Position numbers and translations under genes: made by a program | The notes under the pieces: generated by a model | What the model saw: only the letters and a program-made list of their open reading frames with translations | What the model was told of the DNA's origin: nothing | The model's database searches: none | DNA from: Pusillimonas sp. T2 | GTDB taxonomy: Bacteria > Pseudomonadota > Gammaproteobacteria > Burkholderiales > Burkholderiaceae_B | DNA: 64,000 nucleotides | Reading direction: 5' to 3' | NCBI RefSeq assembly: GCF_002236805.1 | Contig: NZ_NIQA01000002.1 | Span: 300,783 to 364,782, forward strand | In this document: piece by piece, positions 34,265 through 42,128 of the stretch | Layout: every line of letters begins with the position of its first letter | Position numbering within the stretch: position 1 is the first letter of the stretch

Positions 34265-35034
34265 AGTCCAGTTCCTTTATGAACCAGCTTGAAGTAAAGG
34301 CTATAGGGTAGCCAACGCAAGGCTTTAAGAATCAAAGAAAAGCGTTTGGGAAAGTCGATCTCGAAACTGCCACGCAACCAACCCTTTTCAATGGCATCAG
34401 CTGCCTGCTCAGGAGTTTGCAAAAACGGCATGGGGAATTCGTTTTGACGGGTCAAAGGGGTTTCGACAAACCCGGGATGAACCACCGACACCCCAATACC
34501 CAGAGGTCGCAAATCCAGAAAAAGTGTTTCGGCCAAATGCGTCAGCGCGGCCTTAGTGGGGCCATACGCCAGACCTTGCGGCAGCCCGCCAAAGCCAGCC
34601 ACACTGGACACCAGGCTGATATGCCCGCTGCCTTGCTGCAAGAATAACGGTATGACCGGTGCCAGCACATTCAGGGCCCCAATGTAGTTGACCTGCTGAT
34701 GCTGCACCATTTGACTGAGGTCGAATTGCTGGGCGCGCATCGCCTGATAAACGCCAGCGCAGTACAAGACGCGGTCTAAACGCCCGTATCGATGCACAAT
34801 GGCGTTACACGCAGAACGCACTGCCGCGACATCGGTAACATCGAGTGCGAGCGCCAGACAACCGTTGAATCGGGCCTCGAAGGTGTGGAGCGCCGAAGCA
34901 TTACGGGCCGACACCACTACCTTGACGCCCTTTGAGGCCAACCTTTCTGCAACGGCACGGCCGATGCCCGTTGAGGCACCGACGACCCAAACGACCTGAT
35001 CAGCCGAATAATCGAAGCGGGGATTCAGTGCCAT
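34261..35034 (-). CDS. Short-chain dehydrogenase/reductase
   Basis: This 257-residue SDR has cofactor loop GASTGIGRAVAE near residue 19 and catalytic Ser in SLVSSVAGFGG. The Tyr-x-x-x-Lys motif is YGPTKAA, with the Asn-containing NYIGALNVL region. It oxidises or reduces an alcohol/ketone using NAD(P)(H). It belongs to the divergent LitR-linked operon, 9 bp downstream of the DUF3833 gene and coupled by ATGA to the NTF2-like gene. The substrate is presumably lipid-like, inferred from the CFA-synthase-type neighbour. Confidence 0.9.
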   Translation of the reverse strand: MALNPRFDYSADQVVWVVGASTGIGRAVAERLASKGVKVVVSARNASALHTFEARFNGCLALALDVTDVAAVRSACNAIVHRYGRLDRVLYCAGVYQAMRAQQFDLSQMVQHQQVNYIGALNVLAPVIPLFLQQGSGHISLVSSVAGFGGLPQGLAYGPTKAALTHLAETLFLDLRPLGIGVSVVHPGFVETPLTRQNEFPMPFLQTPEQAADAIEKGWLRGSFEIDFPKRFSLILKALRWLPYSLYFKLVHKGTGL

Positions 35035-35043
35035 ACGTTACCT

Positions 35044-35595
35044 TTAACGTTTATGAAACGACAGCGTGACATCGCCCAGACGGATGCCGAATTTGCTCAT
35101 GACCGCCTTATTCAACATGACCTTGTCATCCATCAGGTACATCCAGTCGTTGAACGAAACGTCGTAGGTGCGTTCGCCAACGGGCAACCGCAACACATAA
35201 CGCCACTGAAACGCATTACCCGCTACCTCGCCGGACGCTTCGCCAACCACATCTTCGGCGGTGCCCGTATAACGCCCGTCGCCCTGATAAGTCAGGTACC
35301 AGACACGGCGTTGCTTCTCGCCGTCGCTGTAAATAAAGTCCTCTTCCAGCACCCCTTTATTGCCTTCCCAACTGGCCTTGATTTTGACAGTAAAGCGTTT
35401 GACCACCTTGCCGCTGCGGTCGGTAAACAAGCCGTAGGCATCAATGTCACCCACAAAATATTCGCGCAAATCAAGCACGGGCCGCTCGGCTGCATAATCG
35501 GCAGGCTTGGGCGATGCGCAGGCGATCAGCCCCATACAAGCGACCGATAGCGTGGCCCAACGCACGCCCCGTTTCCAGGCAGTAAATACAGGCAT
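35044..35595 (-). CDS. DUF3833 lipoprotein
   Basis: This 183-residue protein has a lipoprotein signal peptide (basic N-terminus, hydrophobic core, lipobox LIAC at about residues 23-26). The body matches DUF3833: LREYFVGDIDAYGLFTDRSGKVVKRFTV and VSFNDWMYLMDDKVMLNKAVMSKFG. It should be anchored in a membrane facing the periplasm. DUF3833 genes are repeatedly found with CFA-synthase-like, DUF1365 and SDR genes, as here. The fold suggests a lipocalin-like or lipid-handling protein, but no activity is known to me. Confidence 0.86.
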   Translation of the reverse strand: MPVFTAWKRGVRWATLSVACMGLIACASPKPADYAAERPVLDLREYFVGDIDAYGLFTDRSGKVVKRFTVKIKASWEGNKGVLEEDFIYSDGEKQRRVWYLTYQGDGRYTGTAEDVVGEASGEVAGNAFQWRYVLRLPVGERTYDVSFNDWMYLMDDKVMLNKAVMSKFGIRLGDVTLSFHKR

Positions 35596-35596
35596 A

Positions 35597-36904
35597 TCAA
35601 TGCTCCTTATCCCAACGGCGACGCCATAGCCATAACGTATAAAGCGCCACCAGTTTCAAACAACAAGGCAGGACTGCGTACGCCAGACTTAGCGAACGCA
35701 ACCCCTGTTCGTCGGTTTGGCCAGGCGTATACCCCAGCCACTGCAACATCGGCAACACCAGCCCTGCCGCCAGGGCCAGATTCAATTTCGACGCACTGTT
35801 CCACCAGCCAAAGTACGCACCTTCGGCGTCGGCGCTCATTGCCTCAGTACGAATAACGCGAGCCAGCAACGGCGTCGGCAACGCAAGGTCGGCGCCCAGC
35901 GCAAAGCCGCTGGCCGCACAAATCAATAAAAACAATGTCGTGTCCCCGGCTCCCAGAAACGCCGCCCCGAAAAAGCTGACAACGGCCAAGGTCATGCCCG
36001 CCGCCCAGCTTGCCCCCAGGCCAACACGGGAAACCACTTTGACCCAAACCGGCAGCGACGCCGCCGCACAGGCAAAGTAAATGGCCAGAAACGCCCCTTC
36101 CCAACCTGCCGCCTGCAAACGGTCGTTGACAAAGAACAGCAACAAAGTCGCAGGAATAGCACTGGCAATGCCATTGACCAGAAACACGCCTATCAGCCCA
36201 CGAAACGCAGGGCCATGCCAGGGCAACGCAAAATAATGCAAGGACAGCTTATGAGTGACAGCGCCTTGAGCAGCCCCGGCGCGACTGATGTCGAGCGCTA
36301 CAGGAGCAGGCGCGCGTCCCAACGCCAACCAGCCCAGCCACAGCGCTACCCCCAAGACCACAGCAGTCGCCGACATACCAACCACGGTAGGCAAGACGCT
36401 GGCGAGCATCACACCGACCAGGGTGGCGGCTTCGCGCCACGACACCCAACGGCTTTGTACCTCGTCGCCGCCCTTAAGGCGCGCAGCCCACGCCTGATGG
36501 GTAATGGTGAGCGCACTGTAGGCCAGGTAAGTCAACATCAGCATGAGCGCACACCATGCCAGCAACGCCGTGTGTGGTTCATGCAAGGCCAGTGGTGGGA
36601 AAAACAACCCAGTAAAGCCCGCCAGCAATACCAAGCACCCCACACCTAGGGAAAGCTGCAACGCGCGCCTGGAGACTGAAAAGAGGCGATCGGCCACATA
36701 GCCCATCACCGGGTCGGTGACAGCGTCGAAGATACGGACAAACAACAGCACCGCCCCCAATGCCGCCAATGAGGTCCCGAACTGTTCGGCATAATAGGCC
36801 GGCATGTACACGTAAAGCGGCAACGCGACGAACGCCAAAGGCAACCCCAGGGCGCCATAGTAAAAGCCCGCCGCGGGCGCGGGGTGCACCTCGCGGGCCG
36901 TCAT
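35597..36904 (-). CDS. MFS transporter (GPH/MelB-like)
   Basis: This 435-residue 12-helix transporter shows the glycoside-pentoside-hexuronide pattern: FDAVTDPVMGYVADR in the first loop and the overall MelB-type layout. The operon is otherwise lipid-related. Homologous MFS genes in such clusters have been proposed to move lipid intermediates, though that is not established. It starts one base into the stop of the chalcone-isomerase-like gene (TAATG overlap) and is followed 1 bp later by the DUF3833 gene, so coupling is tight. Confidence 0.87.
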   Translation of the reverse strand: MTAREVHPAPAAGFYYGALGLPLAFVALPLYVYMPAYYAEQFGTSLAALGAVLLFVRIFDAVTDPVMGYVADRLFSVSRRALQLSLGVGCLVLLAGFTGLFFPPLALHEPHTALLAWCALMLMLTYLAYSALTITHQAWAARLKGGDEVQSRWVSWREAATLVGVMLASVLPTVVGMSATAVVLGVALWLGWLALGRAPAPVALDISRAGAAQGAVTHKLSLHYFALPWHGPAFRGLIGVFLVNGIASAIPATLLLFFVNDRLQAAGWEGAFLAIYFACAAASLPVWVKVVSRVGLGASWAAGMTLAVVSFFGAAFLGAGDTTLFLLICAASGFALGADLALPTPLLARVIRTEAMSADAEGAYFGWWNSASKLNLALAAGLVLPMLQWLGYTPGQTDEQGLRSLSLAYAVLPCCLKLVALYTLWLWRRRWDKEH

Positions 36905-37572
36905 TACAGTTGCCCCAGCAAGGCAGCGCGCATCGTCGGCTCAGAGGTCTTCTCGGACAACCAGATCCCGAAGAAAAGACGCCCAAACCTGGCATCTTGT
37001 ACTGACGCCGTTTCTTTCCCATTGAAGAAAAACTGCACCGTACCGTCAGGTCGCCACACGCCCGTCAACCGGTCGCCTGCGGCAACGTCGGGAAAGGCGC
37101 GCGTCATCAACGCCAGCCAATCGGCTTGCTCGCTCGAGCTGATGGTATCCAGATTGCTCATTTCTTCGATTGAGCGCTGGGCAATCGCCTCACCCTTCAG
37201 GCTGCGCGCGTAATCAAGCTCGAGTGCAAACGGCGCGTTGTATAGCGCCTGTGGCGTTGCGCCCGGCGACAACCAAAGGCGAATGTCATACACCGAGAAA
37301 GCAAACCAACGAAACCGCTTTTGCCCCTGCAGCCGCGGCTGACCTAGTGCGGCAACGACTTCGGGCGGTGCTTTGACTGCAGCCGCTGCGTCGGGAGCAG
37401 ACGACTCCGACGCTGTGGGCTGCACAGGTGTTTCTTGCAGACGGCTTGACGATACCGAGGAAGCCAGCCCCCCGTTGGGCTGAGCTTGGGCGACCATTGA
37501 ACCGCCGATCGTCAAGACCAGCCCCAAAGACCAGCCCGACACAACACGACGAAAGACCGTAACCTGTGCCAT
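36904..37572 (-). CDS. Chalcone isomerase-like periplasmic protein
   Basis: This 222-residue protein has a cleavable signal peptide (GWSLGLVLTIGGSMVAQAQ) followed by a low-complexity Ser/Pro/Ala linker to about residue 70. A chalcone-isomerase-like domain follows, with QGQKRFRWFAFSVYDIRLWL and FALELDYARSLKGEAIAQRSIEEM. Bacterial members of this fold are often fatty-acid-binding rather than isomerases. It follows the CFA-synthase-like gene by 3 bp in the LitR-linked operon, so a periplasmic lipid-binding role is a reasonable inference. Confidence 0.83.
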   Translation of the reverse strand: MAQVTVFRRVVSGWSLGLVLTIGGSMVAQAQPNGGLASSVSSSRLQETPVQPTASESSAPDAAAAVKAPPEVVAALGQPRLQGQKRFRWFAFSVYDIRLWLSPGATPQALYNAPFALELDYARSLKGEAIAQRSIEEMSNLDTISSSEQADWLALMTRAFPDVAAGDRLTGVWRPDGTVQFFFNGKETASVQDARFGRLFFGIWLSEKTSEPTMRAALLGQL

Positions 37573-37575
37573 GAT

Positions 37576-38820
37576 TTATTGCTCCGGCTTATACAGCGTA
37601 AACTGAATGACGTCGGTATTACCCGTATCGAACGCCGCTTCGCAATAAGACAGATAGAAGTCCCAGGTGCGCATAAAACGGGTATCAAAACCCAATGCCC
37701 GGATAGCTTGCTCGTTGGCCTGAAACGGCGTGCGCCAACGGCGCAAGGTTTCAGCGTAGTCGGGCCCGAAGGCCAGCGAACGCTCTACTTTCAAGCCGGC
37801 GGCCTGCGCCTGCTGAATGAATACCTCGCGGCTGGGCAACATGCCCCCGGGAAAGATGTACTGCTGAATAAAATCGGTAGATCGGCTGTAGCGCTCGAAG
37901 AGGTCGTCGCGAATCGTGATGCTTTGAATACAGGCGCGACCGCCAGGCTTGAGGTTGCGGGCCAGTACGTTGAAATACTCGGGCCAGTAGGCCTGCCCCA
38001 CGGCCTCAAACATCTCGATCGACACAATCGCGTCATAGGGGCCGTCTTTTATGTCGCGATAATCTTGAAGGCGCAAATCGGTCAATTGCGCCAACCCGGC
38101 ATCGCGTAAGCGCTGCTGTCCAAATACCAGTTGTTCGGTCGACAACGTCACCCCGGTAAGGCTGGCGCGACGCTCGGCGGCCACGGTTTCAGCAACAGCC
38201 CCCCAGCCACAGCCAATTTCCAGTACGCGCTGACCGGGCTGCACACGCACCTCGTCCAGGGCACGACGAATCTTAGCGCGCTGAGCATCGGCCAACGACT
38301 GCTGAGTGTTGCCGTTGAACCAGGCCGACGAATAGTTCATCGTGTCATCAAGCCAATGGCAGTAAAAAGCGTTGCCCAGGTCGTAATGCGCATGAATATT
38401 GCGACGGCTACCGCTACGACTATTGCGGTTGAACAGATGGCGAAACCGGTACAGCAAGCTACCCCACCACGATCCGTACAGGACGCGTTCCATGTGGTCG
38501 CGATTCAGGATGAACAAACGGATAAGGCCGGGAAGGTCATGAGTGCTCCAGTCGCCATTGATGAACGTTTCGGCAAAGCCGATATCACCCGACTTGAGCG
38601 CAGCAGGAAACACCGCCCAATTGTTCAGCCTGACGGCTGCATGGGGCTGCTGACCGCTACCAAAGCGTCGCAAAGTGCCATCGGGCAGGGTCAGTTCCAG
38701 GGTGCCATAGGCCAAGTTGTCGAGCATGCGCAAAATAGTGCGAGCAGCCGCAGGCGGGCGTGTTTTATGCACAGGGGCTTGCGACAAACCAGGCGTACGG
38801 GGGTTCAGGGTGTCAGTCAT
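37576..38820 (-). CDS. Cyclopropane-fatty-acyl-phospholipid synthase-like methyltransferase
   Basis: This 414-residue SAM-dependent enzyme belongs to the CFA synthase family. It has an N-terminal lipid-binding domain (about 1-120) and a Rossmann methyltransferase domain with VLEIGCGWGAVAE. IVSIEMFEAVG and YIFPGGMLPS are family hallmarks. It should methylate the double bond of membrane phospholipid acyl chains. Relatives in light- or singlet-oxygen-controlled clusters methylate without closing a ring, leading to methylated or furan fatty acids. Which product forms here cannot be told. I prefer ATG 38820 (GAAGAG site 8 bp before) to a GTG three codons earlier. Confidence 0.9.
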   Translation of the reverse strand: MTDTLNPRTPGLSQAPVHKTRPPAAARTILRMLDNLAYGTLELTLPDGTLRRFGSGQQPHAAVRLNNWAVFPAALKSGDIGFAETFINGDWSTHDLPGLIRLFILNRDHMERVLYGSWWGSLLYRFRHLFNRNSRSGSRRNIHAHYDLGNAFYCHWLDDTMNYSSAWFNGNTQQSLADAQRAKIRRALDEVRVQPGQRVLEIGCGWGAVAETVAAERRASLTGVTLSTEQLVFGQQRLRDAGLAQLTDLRLQDYRDIKDGPYDAIVSIEMFEAVGQAYWPEYFNVLARNLKPGGRACIQSITIRDDLFERYSRSTDFIQQYIFPGGMLPSREVFIQQAQAAGLKVERSLAFGPDYAETLRRWRTPFQANEQAIRALGFDTRFMRTWDFYLSYCEAAFDTGNTDVIQFTLYKPEQ

Positions 38821-39640
38821 GAGGGGCACTCTTCAGAGGTTTGGTCGAGAACGGCACACGTTTCCAAAATAGCTTGACCGCCTGCCAATGAATTCGGGCA
38901 ATGATGGCCAAGGTCAGCAACGGCATGGACATGACCGTGCGCCACAAGCTGTTTGGCGTCAGCGGCGTCAATGCGCCGCTGACGCTCGTTTGCAATAAAG
39001 GGCCGACGTCATCGTCGTAATCTATACGCACCACAGTGCGGGGCGCTTGTGACGGGCCACCAGCAGTTTGCATAAAGCGAAAGCGGTAGCCGCCATTGAC
39101 CTGACAAAACGGCGACACATGAAAGGTTTTTTCAGCGCGGAGCTCTTGCCCCCAGCGCAAGTCGGGGCCAGCCAGCAAGTAGCAATGCCGCTGCCCGAAC
39201 GTATTGTTGACCTCGGCAACGATGGCCTTAAGGGTGCCATCGGCGTCGTGGGCGTACCAGAAACTGACCGGGTTAAACACATAGCCCAGCACCCTGGGAT
39301 AAGTATGTAACCAGACTTCGCCATCGGCCTTCACACCTGCCTGCAGAAGCACATTCTCCAGCCAAGCCAAGGCATCGGGGCCGCCGTCACCATGGTCTGC
39401 ATCGTAAAAGCTGACCCAGCCCCGCTGATTGCGCTTTAACCCTGGCACCGGGGCATGACGCCAACTGCGCATAGGCAACATCAAAAACCATGTTTTATAG
39501 GCAAAGGCATTGCGGGCCGGCCGCAAACGGGTGTGGCGCACCACGCCTTTACCAATTTTTGCGACTGCCCGCGCAGTGCTTGTCGCAAGCGGGGTCGATT
39601 CGGGAAGCTTCGATTGAGGGGGAAGACTTGCAGTGCGCAT
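38813..39640 (-). CDS. DUF1365 family protein
   Basis: This 275-residue DUF1365 protein has GKGVVRHTRLRPARNAFAYKTWFLMLP, YPRVLGYVFNPVSFWYAHD, VAEVNNTFGQRHCYLL and KTFHVSPFC. The family has no settled enzymatic function but almost always accompanies the FAD oxidoreductase and CFA-synthase-like genes, as it does here. ATG 39640 lies 4 bp after the upstream stop; an earlier frame would begin inside the oxidoreductase gene. The end overlaps the methyltransferase gene by 8 bp. A role in modifying acyl chains is inferred. Confidence 0.87.
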   Translation of the reverse strand: MRTASLPPQSKLPESTPLATSTARAVAKIGKGVVRHTRLRPARNAFAYKTWFLMLPMRSWRHAPVPGLKRNQRGWVSFYDADHGDGGPDALAWLENVLLQAGVKADGEVWLHTYPRVLGYVFNPVSFWYAHDADGTLKAIVAEVNNTFGQRHCYLLAGPDLRWGQELRAEKTFHVSPFCQVNGGYRFRFMQTAGGPSQAPRTVVRIDYDDDVGPLLQTSVSGALTPLTPNSLWRTVMSMPLLTLAIIARIHWQAVKLFWKRVPFSTKPLKSAPHD

Positions 39641-39644
39641 GATA

Positions 39645-40970
39645 CTAAGCCGCTTGCGGCAAGTTGGCGGTAGCGCGCCAGCGCGCTTGCAACGCATGCG
39701 CCACGGCCAACCCGGATTTCAATCCGTCTTCGTGAAAGCCATAACCGGTCCAGGCGCCGCAGAACCACGTATGGTTTTCGCCCTGGATACTAGGCAATTT
39801 TTCTTGCGCGTCTCGGGCGGCCAGATCGAAGGCTGGGTGCGCATAGTTGATGTTCGCGATAACCTTGCCCGGGTCAGGCTGGCGGATAGGATTGAGCGAC
39901 ACAATGACGTCTTGGGCAAATGGCAAGGGCTGCAGTCGGTTGAGCAAGTAGTGCAAGCACACACCACCTTGGCCCTGATCATCTTGCGCATCACGATGCT
40001 CATAATTCCAGGCGGCCCACGCCAAACGTCGCTTGGGCAGCAAGGCCGTATCAGTATGAAGCACCGCATGGTTATCTTGATACGGAATCGCAGACAAAAT
40101 CGCTTGTTCTGCAGGACGCGCGTCTTGACCCAAAATACGCAGGGTCTGGTCAGAATGGCAGGCAAAAACAACGTCGTCGAAGTGCTCGGCGTGTGAAGGG
40201 CTGAATACCGTAACCCCTGCGCCCGGGCCATTGCGACGCACTGCCGTCACCGGCGTATTCAGGCGAACATCTGGAATCGCCTTCAGCATGCGCTGCACAT
40301 ACTGACGCGCGCCGCCGCTAACGGTGTACCACTGCGGACGATCGTTAACCTGCAGCAAGCCGTGATTGTGGCAAAAGCGAATCAGGGTAGACACAGGAAA
40401 TTGCAGCATTTGCCCCGCCGGGCACGACCAGATGCTGCTGATCATGGGCAACAAATACCAACGACGGAACGATTCGGTGTAACCCCTGCTGTCCAGAAAG
40501 TGCCCGATGCTCTGGGTGAGTTCAACCTCGGTGCCCGTTTCGGCAAGCCGCGTCGCTTCTTTATTAAAGCGCAGAATTTCGCGCAGCATGAACCAAAACG
40601 ACGGCTTGAAAATATTGCTTCGTTGAGCGAACACCCCATTAAGGTCGGTTCCGCACCACTCCAACCTACCTTGCTCTGCCTGCACCGAGAACGACATATC
40701 GGAAGGCGCTGTTGGCACATCGAGCGTTCTGAAAAGCTCGACAAGCTGCGGATACGTCCGATGATTAAAGACCAGGAACCCGGTGTCGACCCCGTGGGTG
40801 ACCGGGTTGCCGTTTGCATCGTTAAGCGTGACATCGACAGTATGAGTATGCCCACCCGCATAATCGGCGGCTTCAAACAGGGTGACGCGAGCCCCCTCGT
40901 TAGCCTGGGCAAGCGACCAGGCGGCACTGAGGCCGGATATGCCTGAACCAATGACGGCAACATGCTTCAT
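39645..40970 (-). CDS. FAD-dependent amine-oxidase-fold oxidoreductase, first gene of LitR-linked operon
   Basis: This 441-residue flavoprotein has the N-terminal dinucleotide motif IGSGISGLSAAW, followed by GGHTHTVDV. The VDTGFLVFNHRTYP segment is typical of the NAD(P)-binding amine-oxidase-like partner of DUF1365 and CFA synthase genes. The C-terminal FAD motif is FCGAWTGYGFHEDGLKSG. It probably desaturates or dehydrogenates an acyl chain; related flavoproteins have been implicated in making unusual fatty acids. An AGGAG site precedes the ATG. It heads the operon facing away from the LitR gene, across 163 bp with four palindromes. Confidence 0.87.
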   Translation of the reverse strand: MKHVAVIGSGISGLSAAWSLAQANEGARVTLFEAADYAGGHTHTVDVTLNDANGNPVTHGVDTGFLVFNHRTYPQLVELFRTLDVPTAPSDMSFSVQAEQGRLEWCGTDLNGVFAQRSNIFKPSFWFMLREILRFNKEATRLAETGTEVELTQSIGHFLDSRGYTESFRRWYLLPMISSIWSCPAGQMLQFPVSTLIRFCHNHGLLQVNDRPQWYTVSGGARQYVQRMLKAIPDVRLNTPVTAVRRNGPGAGVTVFSPSHAEHFDDVVFACHSDQTLRILGQDARPAEQAILSAIPYQDNHAVLHTDTALLPKRRLAWAAWNYEHRDAQDDQGQGGVCLHYLLNRLQPLPFAQDVIVSLNPIRQPDPGKVIANINYAHPAFDLAARDAQEKLPSIQGENHTWFCGAWTGYGFHEDGLKSGLAVAHALQARWRATANLPQAA

Positions 40971-41031
40971 ACAAGACTCCTGTCCCTGGACAAAACAATG
41001 AATGTCCTAGTCAAAATTAAATACTTTCACT

Positions 41032-41060
41032 ATATTAACGATTAAATTCGCATTTAACAA
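41032..41060 (-). promoter_or_regulatory. Candidate sigma70 promoter of the lipid operon
   Basis: On the minus strand TTGTTA (41060-41055) is followed after 17 bp by TAATAT (41037-41032). This would start RNA near 41025, with operator sites B and A downstream as road-blocks. The -10 is imperfect, so other sigma factors remain possible. Confidence 0.5.
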
Positions 41061-41064
41061 CATT

Positions 41065-41093
41065 TTGTCCAAGACAACATTAATTGATATCAT
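41065..41093 (+). promoter_or_regulatory. Candidate sigma70 promoter of litR
   Basis: TTGTCC (41065-41070), a 17-bp spacer and TATCAT (41088-41093) precede the gene. The -35 lies inside palindrome C and the expected start point (about 41100) lies inside palindrome D, an arrangement fitting autorepression. Confidence 0.6.
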
Positions 41094-41133
41094 ATATGTC
41101 CAAGACAAACCCGCGCAACGACCCGAGTCCACC

Positions 41134-42108
41134 ATGAGCAATCCCGAAAACGCCAATCAGTTGATGCTTAACATCACCGCCGTCGAGCGAGACACCCGTA
41201 TTGGGAAAGACGCGCTACGGGTCTGGGAAAAGCGTTATGGCTTCCCCACCCCTAAACGCGATATCAATGGCGAACGGCTGTATCCACCCGATCAGGTTGA
41301 AAAATTGCGCGTCATCAAACGCCTGCTCGACGCCGGCCATCGCCCCGGGCGTATCGTTTCGTTAACGCTTGAAGATTTGCACCGCCTGGGCGAAGAACTA
41401 CGGGAAAGCGATGTTGCAAAGCCGGCCGCGGCCAACGTCGCCCCCGAGCAGCAAAACGAAATACAGGACATCATCACCCTGCTCAAGTCGCATAACCCGG
41501 CACAGATCCGGCGCCGGTTCTCGCAAATCATCATGCGGACCGGTCTATCGCAATTTGTGCTTAAGGTAGCGATCCCCCTTATGCATGAAATCGGGGAAGC
41601 CTGGGCTAGCGGCGAGTTGCATATTTTTGAAGAACACCTTTGCAGCGAAATGCTTGAAACAAGCTTGCGTACGGCGATGGCTTCGGCCCCCGAAGCCAAC
41701 CAGCACAGCCGGCCTCGTGTTTTGCTGTCCACCTTTCCAGGCGAAAGTCATAGCCTGGGGTTACTGATGGCCGAAGCCATTTTCCAGGTCGAGGGGTGCG
41801 CCTGCATGAGCCTGGGCGCGCAAACCCCACTGCACGACCTGGTCAACGCAGCACGCGCGCACCGGGCAGACATCATCGCCGTCAGCTTTTCAGCCGCCAG
41901 CAATCCCGGACATGCCACCGACGGGCTAACCGAACTACGCGCCATGCTGCCCCCCAACATCGAGCTGTGGGCCGGCAGCCCGCACCCCATCTTGCACCGT
42001 CGTGGGGTCCCTGGCGTACAGTTGCTGTCCGATCTGGAGCACATACCTGTGCAAATACATCGTTGGCGGGCCCAAGACCCAGGCCGGCCCGATATACTGT
42101 CAAACTGA
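41134..42108 (+). CDS. litR: Cobalamin-binding MerR photoreceptor regulator (LitR/CarH type)
   Basis: This 324-residue protein has an N-terminal MerR winged helix (about 10-85, with IGKDALRVWEKRYGFPTPKR), a helical-bundle region and a C-terminal B12-binding domain (about 190-310). The light-sensing signature is complete: W157-x9-E167-H168 (EAWASGELHIFEEHL) and E204-x-H206-x-x-G209. These match the residues that cap and coordinate adenosylcobalamin in CarH. Such proteins bind DNA in the dark, and blue-to-green light releases them. ATG 41134 was chosen because the earlier frame runs through promoter and operators. It should repress itself and the divergent eight-gene operon. Confidence 0.92.
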   Translation: MSNPENANQLMLNITAVERDTRIGKDALRVWEKRYGFPTPKRDINGERLYPPDQVEKLRVIKRLLDAGHRPGRIVSLTLEDLHRLGEELRESDVAKPAAANVAPEQQNEIQDIITLLKSHNPAQIRRRFSQIIMRTGLSQFVLKVAIPLMHEIGEAWASGELHIFEEHLCSEMLETSLRTAMASAPEANQHSRPRVLLSTFPGESHSLGLLMAEAIFQVEGCACMSLGAQTPLHDLVNAARAHRADIIAVSFSAASNPGHATDGLTELRAMLPPNIELWAGSPHPILHRRGVPGVQLLSDLEHIPVQIHRWRAQDPGRPDILSN

Positions 42109-42128
42109 TTTAACATGGGTTTCGCACG

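Larger units (their letters stand above)
40981..41107. promoter_or_regulatory. Four-copy TGTCCnnGnCA operator array between litR and its divergent operon
   Basis: Four palindromic sites are visible. Site A is TGTCC-CT-GGACA at 40981-40992, and site B is TGTCCTAGTCA starting at 41003. Site C is TTGTCCAAGACAA at 41065-41077, and site D is TGTCCAAGACA at 41097-41107. TGTCC starts are 22, 63 and 31 bp apart, close to 2, 6 and 3 helical turns, so all would face the same side. Site C covers the -35 of the litR promoter and D its start region; A and B lie between the other promoter and its gene. LitR binding is inferred from position. Confidence 0.8.
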
